Part shown: positions 17,652 to 25,205 of the stretch, piece after piece | Layout of the letters: each line of letters opens with the position of its first letter | Numbering within the stretch: position 1 is the stretch's first letter | Source: Thermohalobaculum sp963700775 | Lineage (GTDB): Bacteria > Pseudomonadota > Alphaproteobacteria > Rhodobacterales > Rhodobacteraceae | Direction of reading: 5' to 3' | NCBI GenBank assembly: GCA_963700775.1 | Contig: CAVOYU010000001.1 | Location: 186,001-250,000 of the forward strand | DNA length: 64,000 nucleotides | Notes under the pieces: generated by a model | What the model saw: the letters and a program-made list of their open reading frames with translations, nothing else | Databases searched by the model: none | Told to the model about the DNA's origin: nothing | Made by a program: the position numbers and the translations under genes

Positions 17652-18092
17652 GGCCGCCTCCCGCGCGGCCGCGGCGCCGGAACTGGCGCCGACTGGGCGG
17701 CCGCAAGCTGGGTTCCGGCGACCAGGTGCGTCTGCTGGGGTTCGGCGGCGGCAACGGGCGACGCAGAATCGTCCTGCGCGCCGGCCGGCAGGTCAGTTTC
17801 CTCGATCGCCGGATAGGGGATCGACGCCACCTCATCGAAGTTCGCCGGGGAAATCGGCACCAGCCCCAGCATCTTGTTCTGCCGGCGCACCAGTTCGGCC
17901 AGGCGGTCGGGTGCGTTCAGATACGCCCATTCGACCCTGAGCACCTCGAGCGCCTCTCGCTCGGCGGCGATGTGCTCTCGCAGGGCATCGACCCGGGCGA
18001 GCGCGGTCTTGGTCCGGTAGTTGATGTGATAGGCCCAGGCCGCCGAGGCGACCACGGCGAAGCATCGCGAGAGCGAACCCCAGCCGGTTCAC
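17648..18092 (-). CDS. ftsL: Cell division protein FtsL, apparent single-base frameshift near the start
   Basis: FtsL is a small bitopic divisome protein that pairs with FtsB through a coiled coil. The main frame gives ASAAWAYHINYRTKT (end of the membrane helix), the heptad region TALARVDALREHIAAEREAL and LRVEWAYLNAPDRL, typical of alphaproteobacterial FtsL, then a Pro/Ala-rich tail. The only start in that frame is GTG at 18055, which would cut the membrane helix. The GTG at 18092, overlapping the rsmH stop as GTGA, encodes MNRLGFALAM in another frame. Dropping one base of the pair at 18060-18061 fuses them into a complete helix and a 147-residue protein. Confidence 0.82.
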
Positions 18093-19123
18093 CGCCAGCC
18101 CCTTGCCGCCAGATCCGCGGCCACCGGAGCGGGAGGAACACCGAGCGCGGCCCGATCGGCGCGCATCGCCGGCGCCGCGGTGCGGCGCGCCCAGCGCAGC
18201 CGGGCCGAACGCGCGCGCGGATTCCGGGCAATCTCGTCGGCATTCGGCTCCACTGCCTTGGCCGGCCTTTCGTAGCGTGCCGGAGCGGCGGCGCGCGCCG
18301 GGGCGTGGCGCGACCCCTGTGCGCCGTGACCCGAGGCGACCTGGAAATAGCGTTTCACGATCCGGTCCTCGAGCGAATGGAAGGTGACCACCGCCAGGCG
18401 GCCCTCGGGCGCCAGCACGCGCTCCGCCGCTTCGAGCGCCCGGACCAGCTGGCCGAGCTCGTCGTTGACCGCGATCCGGAACGCCTGGAAGGTCCGGGTC
18501 GCCGGGTGTATCTGCCCCTGCCTCTGGGGCGGCAGGCAGGCGGCGGCCAGGCCGGCCAGGGCGCCGGTGGTGGCGACCGGCGCGTCGGCCCGGGCGACCA
18601 CGATCGCGCGCGCGATCCGCCGCGCCGCGCGCTCCTCGCCGAAATGGAACAGGATGTCGGCCAGATCGGCCTCGCGCGCCCGGTTGGCGAGATCGGCGGC
18701 GGAGGGCCCCGACTGCGACATCCGCATGTCGAGGGGCCCCTCGCGCAGGAACGAAAAGCCGCGCCCCGCCCGGTCGAGCTGCATCGAGGAGACCCCGATG
18801 TCGAGCACCACCCCGTCGACCGGCGCTCGTGCATGCTCGGCTGCGATCCGGTCAAGCTCCGCGAATTCGCCCTCCACCAGCGACAGGCGGCCGGAATGCG
18901 CGGTCGCCAGCTCCGCCCCCGCCGCGAGCGCATCGGGATCCCGGTCGATGCCGATCACCTGCGCCGCGCCATGCTCCAGCAGCGCCCGGCTGTAGCCGCC
19001 CGCTCCGAAGGTGCCGTCGATGAAGGTTCCGCCGGCGATCGGCTCCAGGACCCTGATCACCTGGTCGAGGAGGACGGGAACATGCGCGGGCTCGGTCGAT
19101 TGAGCTGGCCCCCGCCCGCTCAT
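18089..19123 (-). CDS. rsmH: 16S rRNA (cytosine-1402-N4)-methyltransferase RsmH
   Basis: RsmH (MraW) uses S-adenosylmethionine to methylate C1402 of 16S rRNA. 344 residues: AHVPVLLDQVIRVL, the SAM motif IDGTFGAGGYSRALLE, DGVVLDIGVSSMQLD, GRGFSFLREGPLDMRM, and VTFHSLEDRIVKRYF near the C-terminus. I start it at ATG 19123, where it overlaps the mraZ stop (ATGA); the upstream extension to 19201 lies inside mraZ. It is the usual second gene of the dcw operon. Confidence 0.96.
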   Translation of the reverse strand: MSGRGPAQSTEPAHVPVLLDQVIRVLEPIAGGTFIDGTFGAGGYSRALLEHGAAQVIGIDRDPDALAAGAELATAHSGRLSLVEGEFAELDRIAAEHARAPVDGVVLDIGVSSMQLDRAGRGFSFLREGPLDMRMSQSGPSAADLANRAREADLADILFHFGEERAARRIARAIVVARADAPVATTGALAGLAAACLPPQRQGQIHPATRTFQAFRIAVNDELGQLVRALEAAERVLAPEGRLAVVTFHSLEDRIVKRYFQVASGHGAQGSRHAPARAAAPARYERPAKAVEPNADEIARNPRARSARLRWARRTAAPAMRADRAALGVPPAPVAADLAARGWR

Positions 19124-19590
19124 CCGTGCAGCCCTCCGAAGTCGATCCGGTCGAGCAGTTCCTCGACCCGCTCGGTCGTGGAGTCGACATAGCCGCCGCA
19201 CCGCCCCGGCTCCCAGATCTGGAAGGTCGATCCGAGGCCGACGAAGCGCGCCTCGCTCTCGATCCCGATCTGGTCGCGAAGATCCTTGGAGAGGACAATC
19301 CGCCCTGCGTCGTCGACCGGGATCTGGTGCGCCCCCGCCATGACCCGGAAGCGCAGCGCCATGGCGTCCGCGGTGCTCAGCTTCATACCGTCAACCTGGG
19401 CGACGACCTTTTCGTAGCCGGCCTCCGAGAGGCCGAGATGAGCATCCTGATGGTGCATCTTCGGCAGGATGACGACATTCGCCGAGCCGAACTTGTCGAG
19501 CACACGGCGAAAATCGGCCGGCAGGGAGACGCGGCCCTTCGCGTCAACCCTGTGGGTCGATGTTCCCGTGAAGTAGTTCGACGCTGTCAC
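19120..19590 (-). CDS. mraZ: Transcriptional regulator MraZ
   Basis: MraZ is a ring-forming DNA-binding protein of the AbrB-like (SpoVT) fold that represses the dcw promoter in studied bacteria. 156 residues with two repeats of the DxKGRxxLPxxFR/L motif: HRVDAKGRVSLPADFRRVL near residue 13, and VDDAGRIVLSKDLRDQIG near 92. It is the first gene of the operon. Its own presumptive target repeats lie about 250-300 bases upstream (19838-19882), so autoregulation is likely. Confidence 0.96.
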   Translation of the reverse strand: MTASNYFTGTSTHRVDAKGRVSLPADFRRVLDKFGSANVVILPKMHHQDAHLGLSEAGYEKVVAQVDGMKLSTADAMALRFRVMAGAHQIPVDDAGRIVLSKDLRDQIGIESEARFVGLGSTFQIWEPGRCGGYVDSTTERVEELLDRIDFGGLHG

Positions 19591-19829
19591 ACGCTACCCC
19601 GCCGCATTCCCCCCGGCGCTTCTCCGGCAGCGGCGGGGCCTGAACGTGAAAGGGCGGACCGGGCTTTTCGCCTAACAGTCCGCCCCCTGTCCCTCAGTCC
19701 GGCTTGACCCCGCCTTGTGTCTTTTGTTGTCCGCCGCCTTTGTCACGTCCGAAGTGTGCCAGGGCGCCCGCCGATGCCTGTATGAAACTGCCCAGTCTTT
19801 TCGTTACCGGCGGGCGCCTCTGAATCAGT

Positions 19830-19858
19830 GTATAACCTACCACTCCATCCCACTGCAA
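19830..19858 (-). promoter_or_regulatory. Predicted sigma-70-type promoter of the dcw operon
   Basis: On the minus strand TTGCAG (19858-19853) and TTATAC (19835-19830) are separated by exactly 17 bases. An MraZ-type repeat fills the spacer. Transcription from here would give an mraZ leader of roughly 230 bases. The match is by eye to the consensus, and the position upstream of mraZ supports it. Confidence 0.6.
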
Positions 19859-19882
19859 GAATTTTTCTTCCACTTCATCCCA
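19838..19882 (-). promoter_or_regulatory. mraZ operator: Two MraZ-type operator repeats
   Basis: On the minus strand TGGGA-TGAAG-TGGAA (19882-19868) and TGGGA-TGGAG-TGGTA (19852-19838) occur exactly 30 bases apart, about three helical turns. Known MraZ operators are TGGG-type pentamers repeated every ten bases. The second copy lies between the -35 and -10 elements, so bound MraZ should block RNA polymerase. Confidence 0.7.
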
Positions 19883-19973
19883 CTTTGTGGTTTACTACCT
19901 TTGCTTGCACAGCCACTCCCTCTGTGCAGGCATGCGTACACAGCACAGGTTCCAGGTTTTACGGGGCCAGATA

Positions 19974-20003
19974 GGCCGGGTGGGATGGGCAACCCACCCG
20001 GCC
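19974..20003. terminator. Strong hairpin between rnpB and the mraZ promoter
   Basis: A perfect 11-base stem (GGCCGGGTGGG with its complement) and an 8-base loop lies in the spacer. It follows rnpB in the direction of rnpB transcription, so it could end or process that RNA. The T-rich side (ACGTTATTTTTA) is on the other strand, so a classical terminator for rnpB is not proven. A smaller hairpin (AACTGG-GAAT-CCAGTT) lies near 20030-20046. Confidence 0.4.
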
Positions 20004-20078
20004 ACGTTATTTTTAGGGAATTCGAGTGGGAACTGGGAATCCAGTTTCTTGCGCCCGGGGCACTCAGGAAAATCGGGA

Positions 20079-20480
20079 TGCGGATGGCCTGTAAGCCGGG
20101 TTCTGTCCCGCGGAGCCCGTGAGGGCGCCGCATGGATGGCCATTCATCTGGGACCGCGGTCACCCGCGGCCTCGAGCGGTCTACCCGGACGACGGGCCGG
20201 AGGCGGCCCCGGGCCTAAGCCCTGTCATCCCTATCTGACCTTGCTCCCGGTGGGGCTTGCCGTGCCGCCCCCGTTGCCGGGGGCGCGGTGGGCTCTTACC
20301 CCACCGTTTCACCCTTGCCGGGGCGCACCCCGGCGGTCTGTTCTCTGTGGCGCTTTCCCTGGGGTTCGAGGTTGCCCCCTCCCCCGCCGGGCGTTACCCG
20401 GCACCGTTCCTCCGTGGAGCCCGGACTTTCCTCGCCCCGTCGCCCGAAGGCCCCGAAGCGCGGCCATCCGGCCATCCGCA
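20079..20480 (-). ncRNA. rnpB: RNase P RNA (class A)
   Basis: This is the catalytic RNA of ribonuclease P, which trims tRNA 5' leaders. On the minus strand the universally conserved GAGGAAAGTCCGGGCTCC lies near the 5' end (about 20414-20432), and ACAGAACCCGGCTTACAGG lies near the 3' end. The ends were set by helix P1: TGCGGATGGCC at the 5' side pairs with GGCCATCCGCA at the 3' side. The length of about 402 bases is normal. Apparent protein frames across this region are artefacts. Confidence 0.93.
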
Positions 20481-20527
20481 GGCACTGACCTAAGGAGGCC
20501 CAGCAGCCGGGTCAAGTCCCTCGGCGT

Positions 20528-21244
20528 TCAGTTCCCGCAGGGCCAGCGCGCAGCGAGTCGCTCCAGATGCGCCACGGCTGCGGCGAACGGCTCCGCGGCG
20601 GAACGGGCCGGCAGGAACCGCATGGCGAAGGAACGCCAGACCGCGAGTGTGGGCGCGCACCACCGGCCGCTCACCGGAACCGGGTACCCGAAGCGCAACG
20701 CGGCGGCCTGGAACCGATCCGCTTCGGCGGCCCCGTCTGGCCCCGGTTCCGGATCCTCCCAGACCGAAAGGCCGCTGCGGGCGAGCCGCCTCCAGTCGAA
20801 CTTCTCGCCCGGATCGCATTTGCGGCCCGGCGCCACGCAGGCATGGCCCACGACCCGCTCCGGCGCGATCCGGTGGCGCTCCAGCACGCCCGCCAGGAGT
20901 TCCTCGAGCGCCGCCATCTGAGGTTCCGGGAACGGCGGGTAACCCAGATCGTGCCCCGGATTGACCAGCTCGATCCCGATCGAGCGCGAGTTCACGTCGT
21001 CGGCCCGGCCCCAGCGGGCGACACCGGCGTGCCAGGCGCGCATCTCCTCCGCGACCATGCGGAACCTCCGTCCGTCGCAGTCGACGACATAGTGCGCGCT
21101 GACCTCGGCGGCAGGGTCGGCCAGCCGTGCCAGCGCCTCGTCCGCGGTCGGCATGCCGGTGTAGTGGAGCACGACCATATCGGGCGCCGCGCCGTCGCGG
21201 CGCGGTCCGAAGTTCGGCGAAGGGATCTCCTCGATCGCACGCAT
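20528..21244 (-). CDS. N-acetylmuramoyl-L-alanine amidase (Amidase_2, AmiD/AmpD-like)
   Basis: This protein cleaves the bond between MurNAc and L-alanine in peptidoglycan or its fragments. 238 residues: the zinc-ligand motif VVLHYTGM, YVVDCDGRRFRMV, a substrate loop HAGVARWGRADDVNSRSIGIELVNPG, and a second ligand region GHACVAPGRKCDPGEKFDW. The C-terminal quarter resembles the peptidoglycan-binding extension of AmiD. I chose ATG 21244, preceded by a purine-rich GGAAGGGCGGGAA; the extension to 21298 (MALSLIFVARR) is less likely. No clear signal peptide follows from the chosen start, so a cytoplasmic recycling role (AmpD-like) is possible. Confidence 0.88.
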   Translation of the reverse strand: MRAIEEIPSPNFGPRRDGAAPDMVVLHYTGMPTADEALARLADPAAEVSAHYVVDCDGRRFRMVAEEMRAWHAGVARWGRADDVNSRSIGIELVNPGHDLGYPPFPEPQMAALEELLAGVLERHRIAPERVVGHACVAPGRKCDPGEKFDWRRLARSGLSVWEDPEPGPDGAAEADRFQAAALRFGYPVPVSGRWCAPTLAVWRSFAMRFLPARSAAEPFAAAVAHLERLAARWPCGN

Positions 21245-21358
21245 TTCCCGCCCTTCCGGCTCCGGCCGGCGCGCGACGAATATCAGGCTTAACGCCACTC
21301 GGCGCCAGTGCTAGGAAGGCATCCAGGCTCATTTAGGGCGGCATCGGGGAGGGCGGGC

Positions 21359-22780
21359 ATGAAGGCGCGGACGGGATCGGCGGGATTCGCGCGGTTCGGG
21401 GCGGCCTGCGCCGCGGCCGCACTGCTCGCGGGCTGCGGCGTGATCTATACCGCCCCGGCGGTCCACGAGGGCGCCCAGTTCGGCGCCGCCTACCAGACCG
21501 ATCTCGACGTCAGGATCGTGCCGCTGACCTACGAATCGGCCGCGGCGGCCAATCTCGAGCCCTATGTTCCTCCGCGTCTTCCGCTCGCCTTCCAGCCCGG
21601 CGCCGCCACGGCTGCTGCCGGCGCCGGCGTACCGGCATTGCCGGCGCTGCCGGCTGCGACCGCGGTCTCCACGCCCCGGCCCGGCTTCGTGGCCGACGAA
21701 TTCCCGCCCGTCACCGAGCCCGAACCCTACCGGATCGGCGTCGCCGACGTCCTGCTGCTCTCGGTCAACGAGCCGGCGAAGCTCGACGACCTGCCGGGGC
21801 TGATCAGCGCCCAATCGAAGCGGCAGGGCTACATCGTTCAGGACGACGGCGCCATCGCCGTGCCGGATGCCGGGCGGGTCAGGGTCGCCGGCATGACCCT
21901 GCAGGATGCCGAGGCCGAGATCTTCCGCGCCCTGGTCGCGGCGCGGATCGATCCTTCCTTCTCGCTCGAGATCGCGGAGTTCAACTCGCAGCGCGTCTCG
22001 GTGGGCGGCCTTGTTGGCGAACCGAAACTGCTGCCGCTGACCCTGAAGCCACTCTACCTTCACGAAGCCATCGACCTCGCGGGCGGCGTAACGGCCGGCA
22101 ACCCCGCCGTCTCCAGCGTCCGCCTGTTCCGCGGCGGCAGGGCGTACCAGATCGGCCTCGGGCGGTTCCTCTCCGATCCGGCGGCGCGCAGGGTGGTGCT
22201 GCGTGACGGCGACAGCGTCTTTGTCGGCAGCGAGTACAACGAAGCCGAGGCCCAGCGTTATTTCGACGAGCAGATCCTCCTGCGCGGCGAGTTGCTGCAG
22301 AGCACCCAGTTACAGCTCCAGGCCGAGGAGATCCGCGCCCAGCGCGAGCAGACCGCACAGGATCGGCTGGCCGGCGAGCGCGAGCTGTTCAAGGACCGGA
22401 TCGAGCTCGGCGCCGTCGAGCGCTACTACGCATACCGCACCGGCGAGGTCCGCAAGCCGGGCCGCGTCGCCCTGCCCTTCGAGCGCAGCATGAACCTGGC
22501 CGACATCCTGCTCGACGGCGACGGCGTCAACATCAATATCGGCGATTACAGCGAGATCTACGTCCTGCGCGCCGCCACCGACCCAGAGCACAATGGCGGG
22601 GTCACCGCCTACCGGCTCGACGCCGAGAACGCCGCCAACCTCGTAGTCGCGACCCAATTCGAGATCCGGCCCAACGACGTGATCTTCGTCGCCGAACAGC
22701 CGGTCACCAGCTGGAACCGGGCCTTCTCGCAGATCCTTCCGCAGGTGCTCCTGAGCGGGACCAGCACGCTCGGCGGGTGA
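21359..22780 (+). CDS. Wza-type polysaccharide export lipoprotein (OPX family)
   Basis: OPX proteins form the outer-membrane/periplasmic conduit for exported polysaccharide. 473 residues from the ATG at 21359. A lipoprotein signal with lipobox LLAGC puts the lipidated cysteine at residue 26. An alanine/proline-rich stretch follows, then the polysaccharide export domain (YRIGVADVLLLSV through DGAIAVPDAGRVRVAGMTL) and SLBB repeats (VSVGGLVGEPKLLPL; YYAYRTGEVRKPGRVALPF). It opens an exopolysaccharide locus with the kinase, transferases and membrane protein that follow. Confidence 0.92.
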   Translation: MKARTGSAGFARFGAACAAAALLAGCGVIYTAPAVHEGAQFGAAYQTDLDVRIVPLTYESAAAANLEPYVPPRLPLAFQPGAATAAAGAGVPALPALPAATAVSTPRPGFVADEFPPVTEPEPYRIGVADVLLLSVNEPAKLDDLPGLISAQSKRQGYIVQDDGAIAVPDAGRVRVAGMTLQDAEAEIFRALVAARIDPSFSLEIAEFNSQRVSVGGLVGEPKLLPLTLKPLYLHEAIDLAGGVTAGNPAVSSVRLFRGGRAYQIGLGRFLSDPAARRVVLRDGDSVFVGSEYNEAEAQRYFDEQILLRGELLQSTQLQLQAEEIRAQREQTAQDRLAGERELFKDRIELGAVERYYAYRTGEVRKPGRVALPFERSMNLADILLDGDGVNINIGDYSEIYVLRAATDPEHNGGVTAYRLDAENAANLVVATQFEIRPNDVIFVAEQPVTSWNRAFSQILPQVLLSGTSTLGG

Positions 22781-22789
22781 GGCCGCGCG

Positions 22790-24349
22790 ATGCGGAAAAA
22801 TGCGGCGGGAGGCTTGGCCACCCTCCACGCCGGGTTACTGCTTCTGACCGTCGCCCCGATTCTCGCGGTCGATATCCCGGCACTCGGAGATTATCCGAAC
22901 CACCTCGCCCGCCTGACAATTCTCGCCACCTTAGACGCAGTCCCGGCGCTGCAGCAAAATTACGAGATCGTCCCGACCCTGACGCCCTATCTTCTGGTCG
23001 ACTGGACCCTCACGCCATTTGTCCGGCTCTGGGGCGCATATCCGGTCGGGCGCGGCTTCGTCGCCGCCGCCATGGCCATCACCTATGGCGGTATCCTGTC
23101 GTTGAGTTGTGCCAATTTCGGGCGGCTCACGATATGGCCGGCCATGGCCCTGCCCCTGCTCTACAACTATGCGTTTTCCTGGGGGTTCATGAACTTCGGC
23201 TTCGGGATCGGGCTGATGTTCTGGGCCCTGCGGCTATGGCTGCACTTGCAGACCCGCCGGACCGGCATACAGGTGGCGTTCCTGCTCGGCGCCGGCACAA
23301 TTCTCTATCTCACGCACATGCTGGCATTCGGCCTGTTCGCGCTGATCGCCGGGTCGCACCGGCTCTCGGCAGCCTGGCGGTCGCATGGCGGCCGCGCCTC
23401 CGCCCTGGCGCGGGAAGTTGCGCCTGTCGCCATTCCCTTGTCGCTGATCTTGGCCGTCTACGCGGTCTGGTCCGCAAATGACGGAATGCCCGGAGCGAAA
23501 GTCACGGCCTATGGGAGCGCGGTGGAGAAGGCCGCCGCCCTGGTGTCGCCGACGATGTTTTCGAGCAGCCTGCCCGACTGGTTGCTGCTGGCGGCCTATC
23601 TGGTCGGGGCGGTCTTCCTCATCGGCCGCCGAAAGCTGCGTCTGGCCGATGACATGGCGCTTCCACTGGTTGCCTTTGGCGTCGTCTGCCTGCTGATGCC
23701 GAACACGCTCCTCGGCGTCTGGGGCGTTGATTTCCGCCTGCCGCCGGTGCTCTTGATGCTCGCGGTCGCCAGCACCTTTCCGAAGACCGTTTCAGAGCGT
23801 CCGGCGCACCGGCTCCTGGTGATCGGTGCCATCGTCCTCGTGGTTTTCCGGGTCGCCACTGTGTGGCCACAACTCGATCAAGCCGATCGGCAGTTCGCCG
23901 AATTCCGCGGCGCCATGCAGGAGATCGCGCCAGGCTCATCGGTTCTGGTGAGCATCGACGAGCCGAAGGGGCGCCTGGCGCTGCCCCGCCGCGCCTACTG
24001 GAACCTTGCGCTGTTGGCAGTGATCGAGCGCGGCGCCTTCGTGCCGATCCTGTTCACCGGCGTCACCCAGATCCGGCCGACCGAGGCGGTTCGCGACCTG
24101 GACTCCGCCACCGGCGACCCGCTCCGGAGCGAAGACCTGCTGGCGGGCCTCGACCCGCAATTCATCGCCCTGAACCGGAATCGGGTCCTGGATGCCTATC
24201 ACCGGGTGTACTGGGCAGACTGGCCCGGGCACTTCGACTATCTGATCCGGATCAGCCCGGCGGAGCTCGACCCCAGGATCGCTGCCCGACTCGGGCCGGT
24301 CTCCCGCCACAGCTTCTTCGAGATCGCCAGGATCCTCCGCGAACCCTGA
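22790..24349 (+). CDS. Multi-pass membrane protein of the exopolysaccharide locus, family unknown
   Basis: 519 residues with around ten to twelve hydrophobic segments. The N-terminal loop after the first helix carries DIPALGDYPNHLARL, with acidic and histidine residues in the place where GT-C glycosyltransferases keep theirs. A soluble C-terminal part of about 130 residues follows the last helix. The gene begins nine bases after the export lipoprotein stop, so co-transcription is likely. I do not recognise the family with certainty. A GT-C-like transferase or a polymerase (Wzy role) would fit the locus, which otherwise lacks both a polymerase and a flippase in this window. Confidence 0.7.
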   Translation: MRKNAAGGLATLHAGLLLLTVAPILAVDIPALGDYPNHLARLTILATLDAVPALQQNYEIVPTLTPYLLVDWTLTPFVRLWGAYPVGRGFVAAAMAITYGGILSLSCANFGRLTIWPAMALPLLYNYAFSWGFMNFGFGIGLMFWALRLWLHLQTRRTGIQVAFLLGAGTILYLTHMLAFGLFALIAGSHRLSAAWRSHGGRASALAREVAPVAIPLSLILAVYAVWSANDGMPGAKVTAYGSAVEKAAALVSPTMFSSSLPDWLLLAAYLVGAVFLIGRRKLRLADDMALPLVAFGVVCLLMPNTLLGVWGVDFRLPPVLLMLAVASTFPKTVSERPAHRLLVIGAIVLVVFRVATVWPQLDQADRQFAEFRGAMQEIAPGSSVLVSIDEPKGRLALPRRAYWNLALLAVIERGAFVPILFTGVTQIRPTEAVRDLDSATGDPLRSEDLLAGLDPQFIALNRNRVLDAYHRVYWADWPGHFDYLIRISPAELDPRIAARLGPVSRHSFFEIARILREP

Positions 24350-24389
24350 ACATCGTATGGGCCGGCGTCACCCGCCCGGGTCCACTCCG

Positions 24390-25154
24390 TCACCCCTCCA
24401 GGAAACCGACCTCGCCGTCCGCGAGACGTGCGGCGGTCAGGCGTCCCGAGTAGTATGCGCCGGTGTCGACGGCGATCCGGCCGCGCTCTGCGACCGGCCG
24501 GTCGACGACGAAATGGCCATGCGCCACCCAGACCCCATCCTGGCGCTCGGTATCGAGAAACCGCGCCGAACCCCACAGCAGCGCCGCGACCTCCTGCTCT
24601 TCGGGAGCGATCGCCGGATCCGCCCCGGCATGTGCGAAAAGCACGTTGCCGGCCCTGTGCGACATCGCCAGCCCCTCGATGAAGCCGAGATGCGGCCCCA
24701 ACGCCGCCATCAGATCGGCCCGCAGCCGCGCCGCCGCCTCCGCATTGCGAAGATCGCCTATGCCACCAACCTCGTAGCTCAGCAGCGTCTGCAGCCCGCC
24801 ATGGCGCAGCCATTCGGCCCCTTCGGCCGGATCGCGCAGGAAACGCAGCAGCATCTGTTCGTGATTTCCCATCAGGCACACGATTTCCAGATCCGGCGTC
24901 CCGGCCAGCGCCATCACCAGGTCCATCGTCTCGCGCGAGCCCTCGCCCCGGTCGATGTAGTCGCCCAGCAGCACGATCTTCGGATAGGCGCCGCGACCCG
25001 CAGCGTCATCGAAGATGCGGTCGAGAAGGCGACCAAGCAGGTCGTGCCGGCCATGCACGTCGCCGATGGCGTAGATCGGCCCGTCGACCTCCACCGGCGC
25101 CGCGAATCGGGAACCGGAGGCCGGCTTCCGGCTCTTGCGGAACAGGCTCAGCAA
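24390..25154 (-). CDS. PPP-family serine/threonine-type protein phosphatase
   Basis: 254 residues with the full metallophosphatase signature in order: GDVHGRHDLL (about 31-40), GDYIDRGEGSRE, GNHEQMLLRF, a later LFAHAGADP, and VAHGHFVVDRP. These match bacterial PPP phosphatases (PrpA/PrpB, lambda phosphatase type) and bind two metal ions. The gene lies 51 bases downstream of the Wzc-type tyrosine kinase on the same strand, so both are probably one transcript. Dephosphorylating the kinase tail is an attractive but unproven role; diadenosine-tetraphosphate hydrolysis (ApaH-like) is an alternative for this fold. Confidence 0.88.
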   Translation of the reverse strand: MLSLFRKSRKPASGSRFAAPVEVDGPIYAIGDVHGRHDLLGRLLDRIFDDAAGRGAYPKIVLLGDYIDRGEGSRETMDLVMALAGTPDLEIVCLMGNHEQMLLRFLRDPAEGAEWLRHGGLQTLLSYEVGGIGDLRNAEAAARLRADLMAALGPHLGFIEGLAMSHRAGNVLFAHAGADPAIAPEEQEVAALLWGSARFLDTERQDGVWVAHGHFVVDRPVAERGRIAVDTGAYYSGRLTAARLADGEVGFLEG

Positions 25155-25205
25155 GGCTCACTCCCGCGGATTATGTCGGTTCGCGGCGCGGTCGCGCACG
25201 GGGCT

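Noticed and set aside
19887..20921. Open frames across 19.9-20.9 kb on both strands
   Set aside because: They cover RNase P RNA and the antisense of the amidase gene.
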